A DNA stretch of 64,000 bases from Synaphobranchus kaupii (lineage: Eukaryota > Chordata > Actinopteri > Anguilliformes > Synaphobranchidae). The notes beneath the pieces were generated by a model, which saw nothing but the letters and a program-made list of their open reading frames with translations, was not told the DNA's origin and did not search any database. Each line of letters opens with the position of its first letter. The stretch's first letter is position 1. The stretch is taken from assembly GCA_029718625.1 (NCBI GenBank), contig CM056383.1, positions 16,467,897 to 16,531,896 of the forward strand, read 5' to 3'. Both the position numbers and the translations under genes were made by a program. Positions 12,620 to 25,800 of the stretch are shown one piece after another.

Positions 12620-12917
12620 CAGGAGCAGGCAATTCTGGTCCTGGAGGGCCAGTGTGTGTCCAATTTTCTGTTTCCATAATTTTTCCTGGCTAAATGAGCT
12701 AATTGTCTGTATACCAACACAGGTTCACTCGTAAATTAGATCACAGGACAATGTTTCATGTAGGGACGTAAGAACAGCCTTTCACTGTCATTCATGCACC
12801 CCTCAAGAAATGTAGCTAAAATGTCAGGTGGCGTAAATGTTAGGGCTAATTAGGTAATTAAGGCCAGAAGTTGGCATGAAAACCAGAAACCGACACGGCC
12901 CTCATTGCCCACCTCTG
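12620..12917. mobile_element. hAT-type MITE with 8-bp target duplication
   Basis: Starts CAGGAGCAGGCAATTCTGG and ends CATTGCCCACCTCTG; the reverse complement of the end, CAGAGGTGGGCAATG, matches the start. It is flanked by CACTAGGG at 12612-12619 and CACTAGGG at 12918-12925, an exact 8-bp duplication typical of hAT. It is 298 bp with no coding capacity. Confidence 0.9.
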
Positions 12918-12925
12918 CACTAGGG

Positions 12926-13860
12926 TGTGCAGTGGATGGGGTTAAATGCTTCAGACTCCCCAGTCTTCCCTGGGCATAGGCAGCTAATGACACGGCCCCA
13001 GGCTCAATGCAGTGCGCTTCCGGCAAGCGCCCTTTCTTGATGGAGCCGCTCTCAGGTTCCTGATGCAAGAGGTCCTCCGGTTTTTTTGGCAATTCCTTTT
13101 GCACGCCCCCGCCTGCACGACGACCCTTTTCGCTCAGCTTTTCTCCGAGCCGTTCATCTCCTCAGAGCAACCATTTGACTTCAGTCTATCGTTAGAGATT
13201 ACTGTGCTTCTCACCTTTCAGATACTGAATGGAGTCCCCCGCCCGCACTGCTGGTGACAGATCTTGGTGTCTGTAACCCAGTCTGACCCTGAGCAGCTCA
13301 TCATTCCGGCCTTGTGTTCCACCAACTGAACAATAACAGCCCCCGAACCCCACACTCGCACACACATACTCACACACACACATACACACATACGCACTCT
13401 CGCACGCACTCATTCACTCACACACGGACATGCACACAGACACGTATACACACACACACACACAGGACAAGGTGCCATCAGTAGCAGTTTGCCTGTAGCC
13501 ACCTCTGTCTTTGTTATTAGGCACAATGAGCTGGCATGGGCACCGTGGCGGTCTATCAATCGCGCAGGTTTTTACTTACGGAGATGACCGGTGCCCTGCA
13601 AAGGGGAAAATAATCTTGTGGATCAAAATGGCCGCCGTTTACCTTGACTTGGTGAAAGTTCTATCCACCTTTCTGGGGAGGTAAAAAATAGGGATCCAGT
13701 TTCATAATGTTCCCTTTTGCAGTAAAAGCTTTGAAAGTCAAAACCATATGTGCCACCTGCCAAATGTGACCTCAGTGGCCCTGGTTCTGGGGTAAAACCA
13801 GGCTCTTTTTTACCTCATCCTATTGCCAATTTGGATTTATTAGATAAAGTACGAATGGTG
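12926..13860. other. no gene; CA-rich stretch
   Basis: Mostly unremarkable DNA with an imperfect CA-rich microsatellite at about 13350-13465. Confidence 0.4.
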
Positions 13861-13867
13861 AAGCTCC

Positions 13868-14265
13868 CAGCTACCCTGCACTGTACATCCAGTGAATTCC
13901 CACCCACCCCACACTGTATATCCAGTGAATTCCCAGCCACCCCACACTGTACATCCAGTGAATTCCCCGCCACCCCACACATCCAGTGAATTCCCAGCCA
14001 CCCCACACTGTACATCCAGTGAATTCCCACCCACCCCACACTGTACATCCAGTGAATTAGCACCCACTTCACACTGTACGTCCAGTGAATTACCACCCAC
14101 TCCACACTGTACGTCCAGTGAATTACCACCCACTCCACACTGTACGTCCAGTGAATTCCCGCCCACCCCACACTGTACGTCCAGTGAATTCCCGCCCACC
14201 CAACTCTGTACAACCAGTGAACTACCACCCCCCCACAACCCACACTATACAGCCAGTGAACCCCC
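13868..14265. repeat. 33-bp minisatellite followed by (CA)n
   Basis: About 12 copies of a 33-bp unit containing CACACTGTACRTCCAGTGAA then TTCCCRCCCACCC. Because 33 is a multiple of three, several frames stay open with an 11-residue period; this is not evidence of coding. A (CA)n tract follows at about 14271-14310. Confidence 0.93.
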
Positions 14266-14270
14266 CCGCC

Positions 14271-14310
<40 letters not shown>

Positions 14311-14311
<1 letters not shown>

Positions 14312-15959
14312 TGTAGAGCCAGTGAAAAGCTCTGTAGCTTCAGCCCTTTTTGGTCACAATGGAGCGTAGGAGTAAATAAAAGCGTGCTGTTGTGCTTTTC
14401 AGTTGATCCATTGTGCAGGACACTTTGCTCCTCCTGATTGAGAGCAGCTGTGATGTGCTTTTTCATCTCTGGCTGGGGGTGTCGGGAGCGATAAAAATAA
14501 TACATTTCCTCATTTCTAGGCTTCAAGCTGAATAACAAGTCTGGAAAGGAAAAGAAGGAAGTTAGTCTGTTTCAGGGGCTTTGTGATTGTGTCTGACTAT
14601 GCATTTCCATTATGAGCCTGGGTGAAGGGGACTATCGCACTATGGCACTGTGGTAGGAACGTTTACTAGACATGCACATATTGTGTCATTTTTATTTCTG
14701 TCGGTGTCGGTTGGCCCATAATAACTGGAGGAGAATAAGCTCAAAGGAGTTCTGCATTCAGGTGAAAAGACGTGCTTGGGTCCTGTCGCGGCAGAAGCAG
14801 AGATATAACGGTACGGATGATCCATCATAATGTAGGCTAAAGGGTTGCTGGCTTTATCAGAAGGAGTATTATAAATAACCATTCATAATGTTAAAATTAC
14901 AGACAATTGATGTGGTTTTTATAGTAACATAATTGTATTACAAATTATTATCAAACACATCATTATGTGTTTGACAAATAACAGGAATGTCTATAAGGTG
15001 AGTGAGTTTATGCATATTTGTTGATTACTATGGCAACATTTAAAAAAGACAGCCTATTTTATACCAATCAGTAGTTGGCCTCCTAACGTCCATGCTATTA
15101 TATCAGTGGGCTTTCTAAATCTGTGTCTACTCAGGTCATTTGGCTGTGCTCTACAGAGAACTGCGCTGACACGATGTTCTTTTTATCAAGTGTCGGCTCT
15201 TGTTTGTAGGACATGCTTTGCAGTTCTTGAAAAGTCCTAAGTGAGATTACTATGAGGGAAGCTGACTCACATCATCATGAGCAAACTGCTGTAAAATTCT
15301 GAGAGTCAGGGCTCTGCCACAGGGCTCGGACGCCGCTCTGCCACAGGGCTTGAACGCCGCTCTGCTACTCTGATGCCGCTCTGCCACAGGACTCTGTGTA
15401 GGTTGCCGTGCTGCAGGCTGCTGCCCGCTGATGCAGGACACAACAAAAAAAAAAAGCAGGGATCTCAAGCACAAATCCTGGAGGACTACAGTGTCTGCAG
15501 GTATTTCTAATTTTCTTTCAATCAACAGTCAATTTAGGTCTTTGAAATCAGGTGTGTTGACTCTGGCTTAAATTAGTCACTTAAGTGCTGAAATGCCTTG
15601 AAACCCAGCCACTCAGTTTGTCTTTAACTTTCACTAACAGTTTAAAGCAATTTATTTCACTTGACAAACAGCTTGTTGAGTTACCTAGCGATCACTAAAA
15701 CAAACGAATGCAGAGCAGCAAAAATGCATCTCGCTAATCACACTTGCATTTTGGGGCTCGACGACCAAAGTTATTAGCTGGAGTCGCTCATGTTCTGTGT
15801 CCGTACACGCACGCATATTTAGAAGACCGAGAACGCTTACAAGTATGAACGAGTAACAGGACTCGCTCCTGTATTTACAGCGCGGCATCCCCACGTGGAC
15901 GACCTGGGCTTAAACAGAACGTACCCCCCTGAAAGGCTGTTAATCGCTTACCGCTTATT
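14311..15959. other. no gene recognised
   Basis: Includes a short hairpin (TCAAACACAT...ATGTGTTTGA, about 14951-14975) and a few imperfect tandem copies of CTCTGCCACAGGGCT at about 15313-15390. Otherwise nothing supported. Confidence 0.4.

Positions 15960-15960
<1 letters not shown>

Positions 15961-16000
<40 letters not shown>
15961..16000. repeat. (GCT)13 trinucleotide repeat
   Basis: Uninterrupted GCT/CTG triplets followed by degenerate GGCTGCTGGCGGCT. Not in a recognised exon. Confidence 0.95.
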
Positions 16001-16001
<1 letters not shown>

Positions 16002-16020
16002 CTGCTGGCGGCTGGCGGCT

Positions 16021-17562
16021 GTCGGCAGCTATTTAGCTCTGCTGGAGCAGGATTTAGGAGGGAAAATGTGAAAATAGTTCGATGTTTGATGTTCACGAGC
16101 GCAATTACCTTTGCTCTTCCGTCACCTTTCGGTGGTGCGGTTGTTCCGAGACGCGGGTGACGCCGAGTCAGATAGGGGAGGGTTTGCGTACAGGTAGCCC
16201 ACAGATGTTCAGGGCTTACGGATGGTCAGGTGACCAACTCATACCTGGGCCCTGACGGGACAGCTGGCGGGTAGGAATGCGATTGGGGAGAACGGGCTCA
16301 CAGTCAGAGTGGATCGGCTCAGGGGTGCCCTGCTGAAACTGCTCTGGCTTTTAATTAAAGGCACCTCCTGGCTTCTCCTGAATCCGTGTCGGGGAAAAGA
16401 CATGTTTATTTTCTTAATTCCGAAGTATTCATGAGGTTACATAACCAGTGCTCGTATCTAACAAAGACAGCTGTGGGTCTCTTGGTGGAATTATGTGGAC
16501 GCTGTAAATTTTTCTGCAGAATTGTTAGCCTAGTATATGCATTGTCTTGATTATTTTAATGCGTCTTTCTCCCAGAAAAAAAATAAAAGGTATTCCGTTT
16601 CAGTTAAAGGAGAAACTGTCTTTTTTTGCTGTTAGAATATCGATGTATTATTGTGGTTTAGTCCAGTTGTGTAAATTTCCATAGAAACCGCCCTGACCAA
16701 GTTGAAGCGTTTAATGGTGGCTTTCGTGCTGCTGAAGGATTATAGTGCACTGTTGCGCTGTTTTGCTTATCGGAGGGGGGATGAGGGAGCGTGCTAGGAT
16801 TACGTAACTGGAAGGGCGGGGCTGAGGTTGGGGGAGTGAAGAGCCCTGGTGTAGGGCTGGCATTCTCTCTCCCACCTTCTTTCTCTTTATTCCTACCCTC
16901 GCTTCTCTCTGAACTGCCGCTCTCTCTTTCTTTTGTTCCTCGCCTCCCTCTGTCATCCCTCCGTTTTTGCTTTTCTTTGTCTCTTCTGTCACCTCATCTG
17001 TTTTGGATCTCCCCTCTCACTGTTGTCTCCTTCTGTCTCTTTCACGCTCTCTCCATCTCTCCTTTTGTCTCTCTTCATACTCCCTTTCCCTGTCTCTCTT
17101 TCTCTTTCTGCTGGAATGCTGACGGTACGGCACTCTGGGGGTGTCGGGAGGCTGAGGGGTGCAGTACCCTCTTCCCCTGCACACCCTGCCCCGCCACGCC
17201 CCTCTCTGCCACACCACTCCCCGTCCCACCCAGATCTCCCCAGCTTCTCAGCATCATTGTGCACCTCCAGCGGAGCAGTCAGCTGAGACCGGGATGCTCC
17301 AGACCGCCCTAAAGGCTCCGAGCACCGGACACAAAGCAGGAGACATAAGCAGCTGGTTGTGACAGTGTTGTGGGGGCCTGTGCACAGGGAGAGTAAAAAT
17401 AGAAGCCCCCCTGTGGCTCTTTCTGTACCAGAGTGTTGTTGGTTGGTGACCCCATCAGGAGGTCATGAGAGTCCTTCCCTGGGTGCTGTGTGATAGCCCT
17501 GACCTGCCGACTGCTGATTGGACAGCATATCAAACTCTGATCGCTGGGTGTGACAGAAAAAA
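16021..17562. other. no gene; CT-rich segment
   Basis: A pyrimidine-rich stretch at about 16860-17110 (TCTCTCCCTT-type) accounts for the low-complexity ORFs here. No exon or transposon recognised. Confidence 0.4.
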
Positions 17563-17985
17563 GCCATCTAATGCGTCTTAGTCTGTGTGTCCTGTCAAAT
17601 GCATCTTAGTCTGCGTGTCGGGTCTAATGTGGCTTAGTCTGTGTGTCCTGTAAAATGCATCTTAGTCTGCTTGTCGGGTCTGATGTGGCTTAGTCTGTGT
17701 GTCCTGTCAAATGCATCTTAGTCTGCGTGTTGCGTCTATTGTGTCTTAGTCTGTGTGTCCTGTCAAATGCATCTTATTCTGTGTTTCAGGTCTGATGTGT
17801 CTTAGTCTGTGTCGGTTTTAATGTGTCTTAGTCTTTGTGTGGGGTCTAATGTATCTTAGTCTATGTGTCGGGTTTAATGTGTCTCAGTGTGTGTCGAGTC
17901 TAATGTGTATTAGTCTGTATGTGGGGTCTAATGTGTCTTAGTCTGTGCGTCGGGTCTAATGTGTATTAGTCTAAGTGTCAGGTCG
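17563..17985. repeat. degenerate 27-30-bp minisatellite
   Basis: About 15 copies built on TGTCTTAGTCTGTGTGTC followed by GGGTCTAA or CTGTCAAA. Two unit types (CCTGTCAAATGCATC and GGGTCTAATGTG) alternate in the left half, so the older unit was probably a dimer of about 55-60 bp. Confidence 0.88.
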
Positions 17986-19960
17986 AGACTCAAATGTCGA
18001 GTGGACCCAAATCCATCAATAAAAAGGCGTGAATGGTCCTGGTGATGGAATTGTTTTTACTCATTAATGAGAGCTTAGTTAGTCTTCATGAAGTCTAGGG
18101 TTAAATTGATAGCCTGCTAAGTGGTTTGCTAAGGTTTGACAAAAATATTTTTGGTATTACCCCTAGTTGGAACAGTTTTTTTTTATTTGTTTTTTTTAAA
18201 CCAGGAGAGCTTTATAGCTGGCAGAAATGAACGGGGGTGGTATGAGGGGGGGTAGTCGTAAAGCTGTTTGAATTACCAAGGGCAGGGGGAAAATGAGAAA
18301 CAAGCGTGTGTTTGTTTGGCAGCACAACCCCAGGAAATCTCTCCATAAAGGTCACGGCGGCTGGATACGGAACGCCGTGTGCACACAGACGTTCCGACTG
18401 CCGTTCCGTGTTGACCTTTGCACACTGTTTGTGTGTCCAGAATACATTAAATCCAGGTTCCTGGAAAAGAAGTCTTGTGTGAAAAACGGTGCTTTTCTGA
18501 ACAGCCTCAGTCTTGCCCCTGGGCACACTGACCGGTCGGATGTGAGTTAGTCATTTTCCTGTAAGGTCCAGTGAGCAAAAACATTTAGCTAAATAAACCA
18601 AAGAACGACTCCAAATGAAGTCTGTGCTTTTAAAGACGATCACACAAGACCGACACGCCTCTCAAACCAAGACAAATCAGAAGTTTAAAAAACTGTATGT
18701 TAGTGGGCCCAGTTTTTAAAATATGCAAGGCTGCAGAACGTGTCCGGAAGGCCGTATCCCCCCCCCCCCCCCCCCTTCTTTTTTATTATTAATTTTATTT
18801 ATTTAACTTTGGTGAATGCTCTATTTAAAATCGGACAGAATAAATGAGCATAATGCTGGTTGTTGTGAAGTGACAGGTGGGGTGGAGGGCAGACCCTGAT
18901 TCAAAAAGGTGTTTAGCATGGGCTAAAGGCCCCAAAGGGAACCTGGGAGAGCGGGTCTGTCTCTTATGTGCTGGTAGCGCTTCAGAGTGTGGCGAGTCTG
19001 GCGACCCCAGTGTACAGCCTGGCAAGCCCCAGAGCTGACTCGCTAAAAAACCAGGGGAGGCCTGAGGACCCTTGAGGCCCCGGGGCTGTTCCAGTGCCAG
19101 CTTTGATGTTGTCACGTTGATAATTTCCCACCGAGACCGCCGCTGTACATGAGAGGAAGAGGATATCGCTATACATCTTCAGCCTCCACAGCGGAGCGAA
19201 CGCAGTGCGCATAAATATCACAATTGCCCAACTGACAAATATCAAGCTTTTCTCCAATTACTCATTTCAGAGACTTTGTGGAACCAGAAGGGAAGTTCTG
19301 GCGAATCTCTGCTTGCGGTACTCTTCCAATAAAGCTCAAGCTTCTTAGCGCAAATTATCTTCTACATTGGACTGGGCAGTTATTTTTCTAAAGTATTGTT
19401 CCTGTGAAAACCAAAAGACTGAAAGCAGAGGGCTTTTTTTTTTTTTTTAAGCAGTAGTCACTTGTGAAACCATTTATTCAAGTGTCATGCTGTGAATTTT
19501 ATTGGCTGTCCTTGGGCACTTGATGTGATTTTGAATATTGTCAACTTGAAGATAAAGAGCGATAAGCAGTGTTGTGCATGCACACCTATAATTGGCCATC
19601 TGTTGCACAGGATACACATGTTGTTCGGCATTCGTTGAGAATCCCATGGGCTTTGCAGAATCTTCTGTCATTTTTACCTTCTGTCATTTTTACCAAGGAG
19701 GGTCTGTAATGCTGGCTGTCCGTGACACACATATTTGCCTGATGCAATGCCATAAAACTTTCTGTGCACATTCATGTTCCCAAAAGGAAGAAGCGGGAGA
19801 AGTAGCGCCTGGCCCTGAAGAATGATTCTCTGCGACGGCCCCCAGCTCTTTGGTCTTCGGTCGCTCTGCTGACGCTTTAATCGGGTTTCTCTAACATTCT
19901 CTCCGGAGCGTTCCAGCTGCTAGGTGCCTTATGGACCGGTTATAGGCGGCTGCGACGCTG
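17986..19960. other. no gene recognised
   Basis: Ordinary sequence with a C-run at about 18759-18774 and a T-run at about 19434-19448. Short duplication TCTGTCATTTTTACC at about 19667-19694. Confidence 0.4.
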
Positions 19961-19967
19961 TGCTCTT

Positions 19968-20330
19968 CTAATAATAATAACAATAATACCTTGCATTTCA
20001 TATAGCGCCTTTCACGACTTACAGTGACGAGGGGGAAACTCACCTCTACCACCACCAATGTGTAGCACCCACCTGGGTGATGCAGCGGCAGCCATTTTGT
20101 GCCAGAATGCTCACCACACATCAGCTGAGGTGGAGAGGGAGAGAATGATTATTAGCCAATTAAACTTCTGTAACATCCTCTGCTCTGATATCTCCACTAG
20201 CCTCCCACACACACAGCCCGGCATGCAGTCTTTCGACACAGTCTTTCCCATGCCGCTGTGACCCTTGCTCCACCCTACAGGCCTCCAGTGTGTGGTGAAG
20301 GGCACCCTGCAGACATCAGGGAGCGTTTAC
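19968..20330. repeat. dispersed teleost repeat (CCTTGCATTTCATATAGCGC type)
   Basis: Contains TTGCATTTCATATAGCGCC, then CACCACCACCAATGTGTAGC and CACCCACCTGGGTGATGCAG, CAGCCATTTTGTGCCAGAA. I recall this motif order as a frequent dispersed sequence in fish genomes, but cannot name the family. Ends are not defined. Confidence 0.5.
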
Positions 20331-21040
20331 ATTTAACTTTATAATTTTTTCTTGCATTTAAAAAATAATAATAATACATTTTACTCACACCGCTGACCTG
20401 AGGGGTCAACACCCAACACTCCCCCGGTGGGATTAAGCCAATTGCCCCCCGCCACGGGTTGTACCCCACCATTGGGTATATTCCGCACCAGGGCGTGTAT
20501 TCCCCACCACGGAGTGTATTAAGTCATTCGGCCGGTGTCATCCCTAAGGTCTCATTCAGCTGTCCATCCAGACTACACTTGATTCTTGCACACGCTTTTA
20601 CTGATGACGAAGGCATTTGAGAGGCCTGTGAGGAGGTTTTTAGAAAATCTGAAAAGTCAGTGGCATGTCCCCTCCTCCTAAAATATTAAGGCATCATATT
20701 CTATTTAAGTATCATGTTTTTTATATCCAAGCAATAGAGCTCCATGTATGAAACAGAATTCCTTTTGGATGTAGTAGAGATCATGTTGTTCTGTTAGTTT
20801 TATGTTCGTATCTCTAGTTTAATTCCTTTGTAGTTTTTAGCAGTGATGTATTTGAACGCTCTCTCGGGACACAGCTTCATATTACAGCAGAGCTGGAGTG
20901 CCTCATTTTACCCACAATGCTTGGAAGGTCAGGGTTTCCCTCTTTCTGGGAAAACTAAAATTTTTGGTTTTTAGTTGTCGGTATTATGTCAGTAGGAGAA
21001 TTTTTATTTTTTTATGTTAAACAGTATGTTTGGTGCAGTC
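20331..21040. other. no gene recognised
   Basis: AT-rich with a degenerate short repeat (CCCACCAYKGGGTRTAT-like) at about 20440-20520. Confidence 0.35.
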
Positions 21041-21059
21041 TTTCGACACAGTATGTTTG

Positions 21060-22190
21060 GTGCAGACCAAGGACTCGGCATTTGGTTGGCGTGGCTGTGG
21101 TCCCAGCATTTGGTTGACATGGCTGTGGTCCCAGCGTTTCGATGGCAGGGCCTTGGCCAGAGGATTTGTTTGGCATGGCGGACCCAGCGTTTGGTTGGCA
21201 TAGCGGAGACAGCATTTGATTCGCATGTCTGTGGACCCAGTGTTTGGTTGACATGGCTGTAGACCCAGCGTTTGGTTGACATGGCTGTAGACCCAGCGTT
21301 TGTTTGACATGGCTGTAGACCCAGCGTTTGGTTGACATGGCTGTAGACCCAGCGTTTGTTTGACATGTCTGTGGACCCAGCGTTTGGTTGACATGGCTGT
21401 AGACCCAGCGTTTGTTTGACATGGCTGTAGACCCAGCGTTTGGTTGACATGGCTGTAGACCCAGCGTTTGGTTGACATGGCTGTAGACCCAGCGTTTGGT
21501 TGACATGGCTGTAGATTAGGGTTGGGCGATATACAACATCGATAATTATCGAATGCAATAACGGCCATTGCCACCGTGTGGGGCGCCTTTCTTTTTGTCT
21601 TTTTTTCTTTAAGTATACCCAATATACGGCAGTAAACATCCAAACTTCAGAGGCTGCGTGAAATGCTTCCGGAAAAAAACATCACCGCTGATATCTATTG
21701 AGTGTTGATAAGACAACCAACCAGCAGCAAGGTCGTACAGCTTTCACGTGATCGTGTGATGTGTTTTTGTGGTTTTTGTCAATCGCATGAAAGGTGCAAC
21801 GCCTTTCTGTGATTGTCCGTCTTATCAACACGCAGTAGACAGTGATGACATTTTTTTTCCCGGAAGAATTTCACACGGGTTTTGAAGTTTAGATTACTAC
21901 CGCATCAGGTATAATTAAAGAAAAAAAGACGAAAAGAAAGGCTATACCCCACATGCTGGCAACGGCCGTTATTGCAATCGGTAATTATCATTGCAATATA
22001 TCGCCCAGCCCTACTGTAGACCCAGTGTTTGGTTGACGTGGCTGTAGACTCAGCATGTGGTTGACATGGCTTTAGACCTAGCGTTTGGTTGACATGGCTT
22101 TAGACCTAGCGTTTGGTTGACATGGCTTTAAACCTAGCGTTTGGTTGACATGGCTTTAAACCTTGCGTTTGGTTGGCGTGGCTATGGACA
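21060..22190. repeat. 28-bp minisatellite, split by a MITE
   Basis: Units contain CTGTAGACCCAGCGTTTGGT followed by TGACATGG. About 16 copies lie left of the insertion at 21517-22013 and about 6 to the right. The left edge is diverged, the centre near identical, and the right edge carries its own variant (GCTTTAGACCTAGCGTTTGG). Confidence 0.92.
21517..22013. mobile_element. palindromic hAT-type MITE inserted in the 28-bp array
   Basis: Starts TAGGGTTGGGCGATATA and ends TATATCGCCCAGCCCTA. Almost the whole 497 bp folds on itself; arms share GTCTTTTTTTCTTTAA and GTGTTGATAAGAC. Flanked by CTGTAGAT (21509-21516) and CTGTAGAC (22014-22021), an 8-bp duplication of the minisatellite sequence. No transposase. 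Confidence 0.92.
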
Positions 22191-22447
22191 AAGTTCACAT
22201 AATATAGTAGGTAGATATGAGCCCGACAAGTGCGGCCAGTTTGTACATCATTTACCCCTGTGCAACTGCACAATGCTCTGCTTTTGAATTCCCTGCAGTT
22301 GGAACCCCCCCCCGCACAAGATTGTGATTCATTAGAAGTTAGTCAGGCTTATAGTTATGAACCTGACAAGTGAAGCTAATTGTTTCTGAAACACAACTGA
22401 TTTGAGCATGTTAAGCCCTCAGGAAGTAATTACTGCCCCCTTTGTGT

Positions 22448-22605
22448 GTGTGTGTTACTGCCCCCTTTGTGTGTGCGTGCGTGCGTGCGTGCGTGCGTGG
22501 GTGCGTGCGTGCGTGCGTGTATTTGTGTGTGTGTGTTTGTGTGTTTGTGTGTGCATGCTCAAGCGTGTGTGTGGGTGTGTGTATGTGTGTGTGTGGGTGC
22601 ATGTG
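22448..22605. repeat. (GTGC)/(GT) microsatellite
   Basis: Imperfect GTGT and GTGC repeats giving spurious ORFs on both strands. Confidence 0.85.
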
Positions 22606-22839
22606 AACAAGATATCTGATAAAGATGAAGATCATGTTTAGTCATTTTGAATGAAAATTGTGCCTAAGGGAAGAACTGATTTGGTATTTGTGGAGAGCTC
22701 TGTGGGAACCCAGATGCCTTTTGCTAAGTGGCATTCTAGTCTGAAAATGAAACTGCAGCTCTAATTTACTTTGAGTATTATTAATATATATGGCTACTTA
22801 TTCATTCATATGGAGCCCCCAAGGTTCAGAAAAATTATA

Positions 22840-25800
22840 TTTTTTGATCTTGTGGGAACAAGATATTAACTTGTGCGAACAAGATCTTATGTTGTTGGAG
22901 CAAGTTATTTAAGTGTGCGCACAAGATAATTTAATAATGTAAAGGAACACACCATCCAGCAGGGAAATCTGTGGCTGCGAGGAGTTGGCGGTGGTTAGTG
23001 GCAGTGACACCAGATTTCACATTTCTGTATATATGGGCTGTCTCTTTAATGAATGTAAGACCTATCAAAGGAGCAGAAACTGGTAAAAAGGTTATCTGGG
23101 TGACTGCATGAGGAAAACACATTGTGTGCTTACTGATTGCAGAGCGCTTGTGTACTTACAAGATATACACATCTTGTTCCCACAACATATGGATCTTGTT
23201 CCCACATGATAATGAAATGGCAAGCTATATTTCATTTATTTTATTTAATTAATTTTTTTCCCCGTTTTCCCCAATTTTTAACCCTTTTTTATTCACAAAC
23301 TACCATAATAATTCAAACTTGTTGTAAGTTAAATGAAGACGTGCAAATAATATATAGGATGCTCCGATCAAGTTTTTCGGGGGCCGATACCGATCCTGAT
23401 TTATTTTATTAGAAATACATTATTATTTATTAGGGGACCGAGCAGCGCAGCTGCTGATACTCTATTGTTTTGTTTGGATTCTTTTTTTTATTTTTTATTT
23501 TTCCCTTTTCATCAAAAACTTTTGTGAGCTGGTTTGGCCTAGAATCTGCCTTGTTAGGATGGCCAACGTCTTGGATCCTGTAAATTATGACGCAGATTGA
23601 ACACCTGGTAACGCTGTAGTGCACTTGACAAAATTTTGAGATTGACACGCCCACTGCCGACACCCAGTTTGACCTAGTCACAAAATTTGGTGTACAGGTC
23701 CCTCTGCTCATGCCAAACAAATTTGCCTCATGGACCCATAAAGTCCGCCATATTGGTTTTTTCACTAATTAGCATTTTTTGTAAAACGCTTAAAATGCTA
23801 CTCTTCCTAGAGACTGACTAATTTGCATGGAACTTGTTTGAGGGACTCATCCCACGTCCCTTCATACATGCATTACGTTTCTAAAGGGCTCTGGGGGGCT
23901 GCAACTTCTTCATGTTCGAGCAATGCAACAATGTTGCAAGCACTCTGCAATTTATACTTCTGCAAAAGCTACGCGCAGCCTATGCAACATTGTATCCCGT
24001 ATGTAGCTAGCTCCCCCCTAGCAACGTAACTCATTTCAACGTAACAAATTTCCCTGCTCAACCAACCCATCGATAACATGCCGTCTTTATGTTTGTTTGT
24101 TTGTTGCTCATGTTCTTGTATATAGTGTAATATAGTTATGGTTAGTTAAGCTAGTTAGTCAAGTTAGTTAAGTTAGTTAGTCAAGTTCATCCCAATACTC
24201 TCGCCGATCTCTTTCCATGAGTTCATGGTCATTTGACTGTCTTTGTAATCACTAGCTATAAGAATAGTCATATAAATGTTTGTATTTTCTCACTTCTTCT
24301 GATAATCGTTCTTGTAACTGGTTCATGATTTAACAAATGTAACTATCTATTTTTATATATCGATAACGTAAACGGTTTTATTTTATTTTGGATCTCGATC
24401 GCTAATTTTAGATATCGTTAGCAACCAGCAACACTTAGTAACCAATATTATATGACAGCCCCGCCTCCATTCGCTAACCAACCAATCAATGATGCGCAAC
24501 ATCTACGCGAACGGTTGCGTTGCAGTCGCTAGTTTGATTTTTGTGCTAGGTACCTGACATCCTCTGCAACCCCCTCTGCGAAGGTCGCAGATGTTGCGTT
24601 GATGTTGCAGAGCCCATGTTGTGTTGCTGTCGCGTTGTTGTCGATCGAGCATGCAGAGCCCTTAAGGCGTATGTCAAAAAATGGCCGAATGACAAGCCAA
24701 TGTATTTTGCATTGGGCGTGGCTTATCACAAAAATGCTAATAATTCTAAAACCGTTTGACATAAAGTTCTGAAACTTGGTGGGGTGATTGAGAGTTAGAT
24801 CAAGACTCCAGGTAAAAAGGCTTAGCCCAATCAAACCACGTGGTGGTGCTATAGATATCCAAAATTTCACTGTTCCCTTGCAGAGATTTCAAACTTGCTA
24901 CAATGGGTACGTTTACATGCACAGCAATATCCGATTACTGGAAACGATCAGCTTACGCCAGTATTTAACTTATTGCGTTCACATGGACATAAGAAATGTG
25001 ATTACTCCAAAAGCCGCGTTTACATGATTCTCTCCATAATTGGCTCTGTGGAAAACGTAGCTACTAACTGCTTCCCGTTGTAAGGACAAAAATGATCCGC
25101 CCATCAAAAATTTACATTAGTAGGCTATTATTATTATTATAGCTAGCTAGTAATTATTATAGCTACTTATTTATAGCTAATTGCTAGTAGTGGTTGATTT
25201 ATATTATTGTACTAACTAGCTTTACCGATTGCTAAATCTGGCCAATTTCCCGATAATTTCAGTTATTTAATGTGCTAGCCACAAACTAGCTAGTACAAAC
25301 ACAAGCACGTAACACTGAACAATATATTTTCACCGGTGAAATGCAAATTTAATAATAAAATTCTGGAAGTGAGATGCTGAAGGAACCCCAGGCATAGCAA
25401 ATGTTGACGGGTGGAATCATTTTGACGTTACACCGCCTCTTCTGCCTGACATGCCTGACTTCTGCCTGATTAGAAACATAGATATTTGCATTTTGGGTCA
25501 ACTCTGTCTTTAGTTGTCCACCATTTCGAAGTCTTTGTGCTTGACAAATGCTGCTTCTGGTGCTCGTTCCCCGGGAATTGCTGCTTGCAGCTATATTTAT
25601 TATTATTTTGCCTTATAAAAGGCAAGGAGAAGACTTAAGGATTATAGCCTAATGATCTTTTGAGAATACCACTCTAAATGAAAAAACTAAAATGAACAGT
25701 CCAACAAGATGCATTTCTGAGCTAGCAGGAACAAGAAAGCTCATCTGAACAGTTTTTAATTCAAGAAAATGGGAAAAAAACGTCTGGTGTGGCTGCATTT

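Noticed and set aside
13815..14437. Repetitive ORFs with an 11-residue period
   Set aside because: The 33-bp minisatellite is a multiple of three, so open frames on both strands are expected without selection.
15875..16096. Poly-glutamine protein on the minus strand
   Set aside because: It is the (GCT)13 repeat read in reverse. No flanking coding similarity or splice signals.
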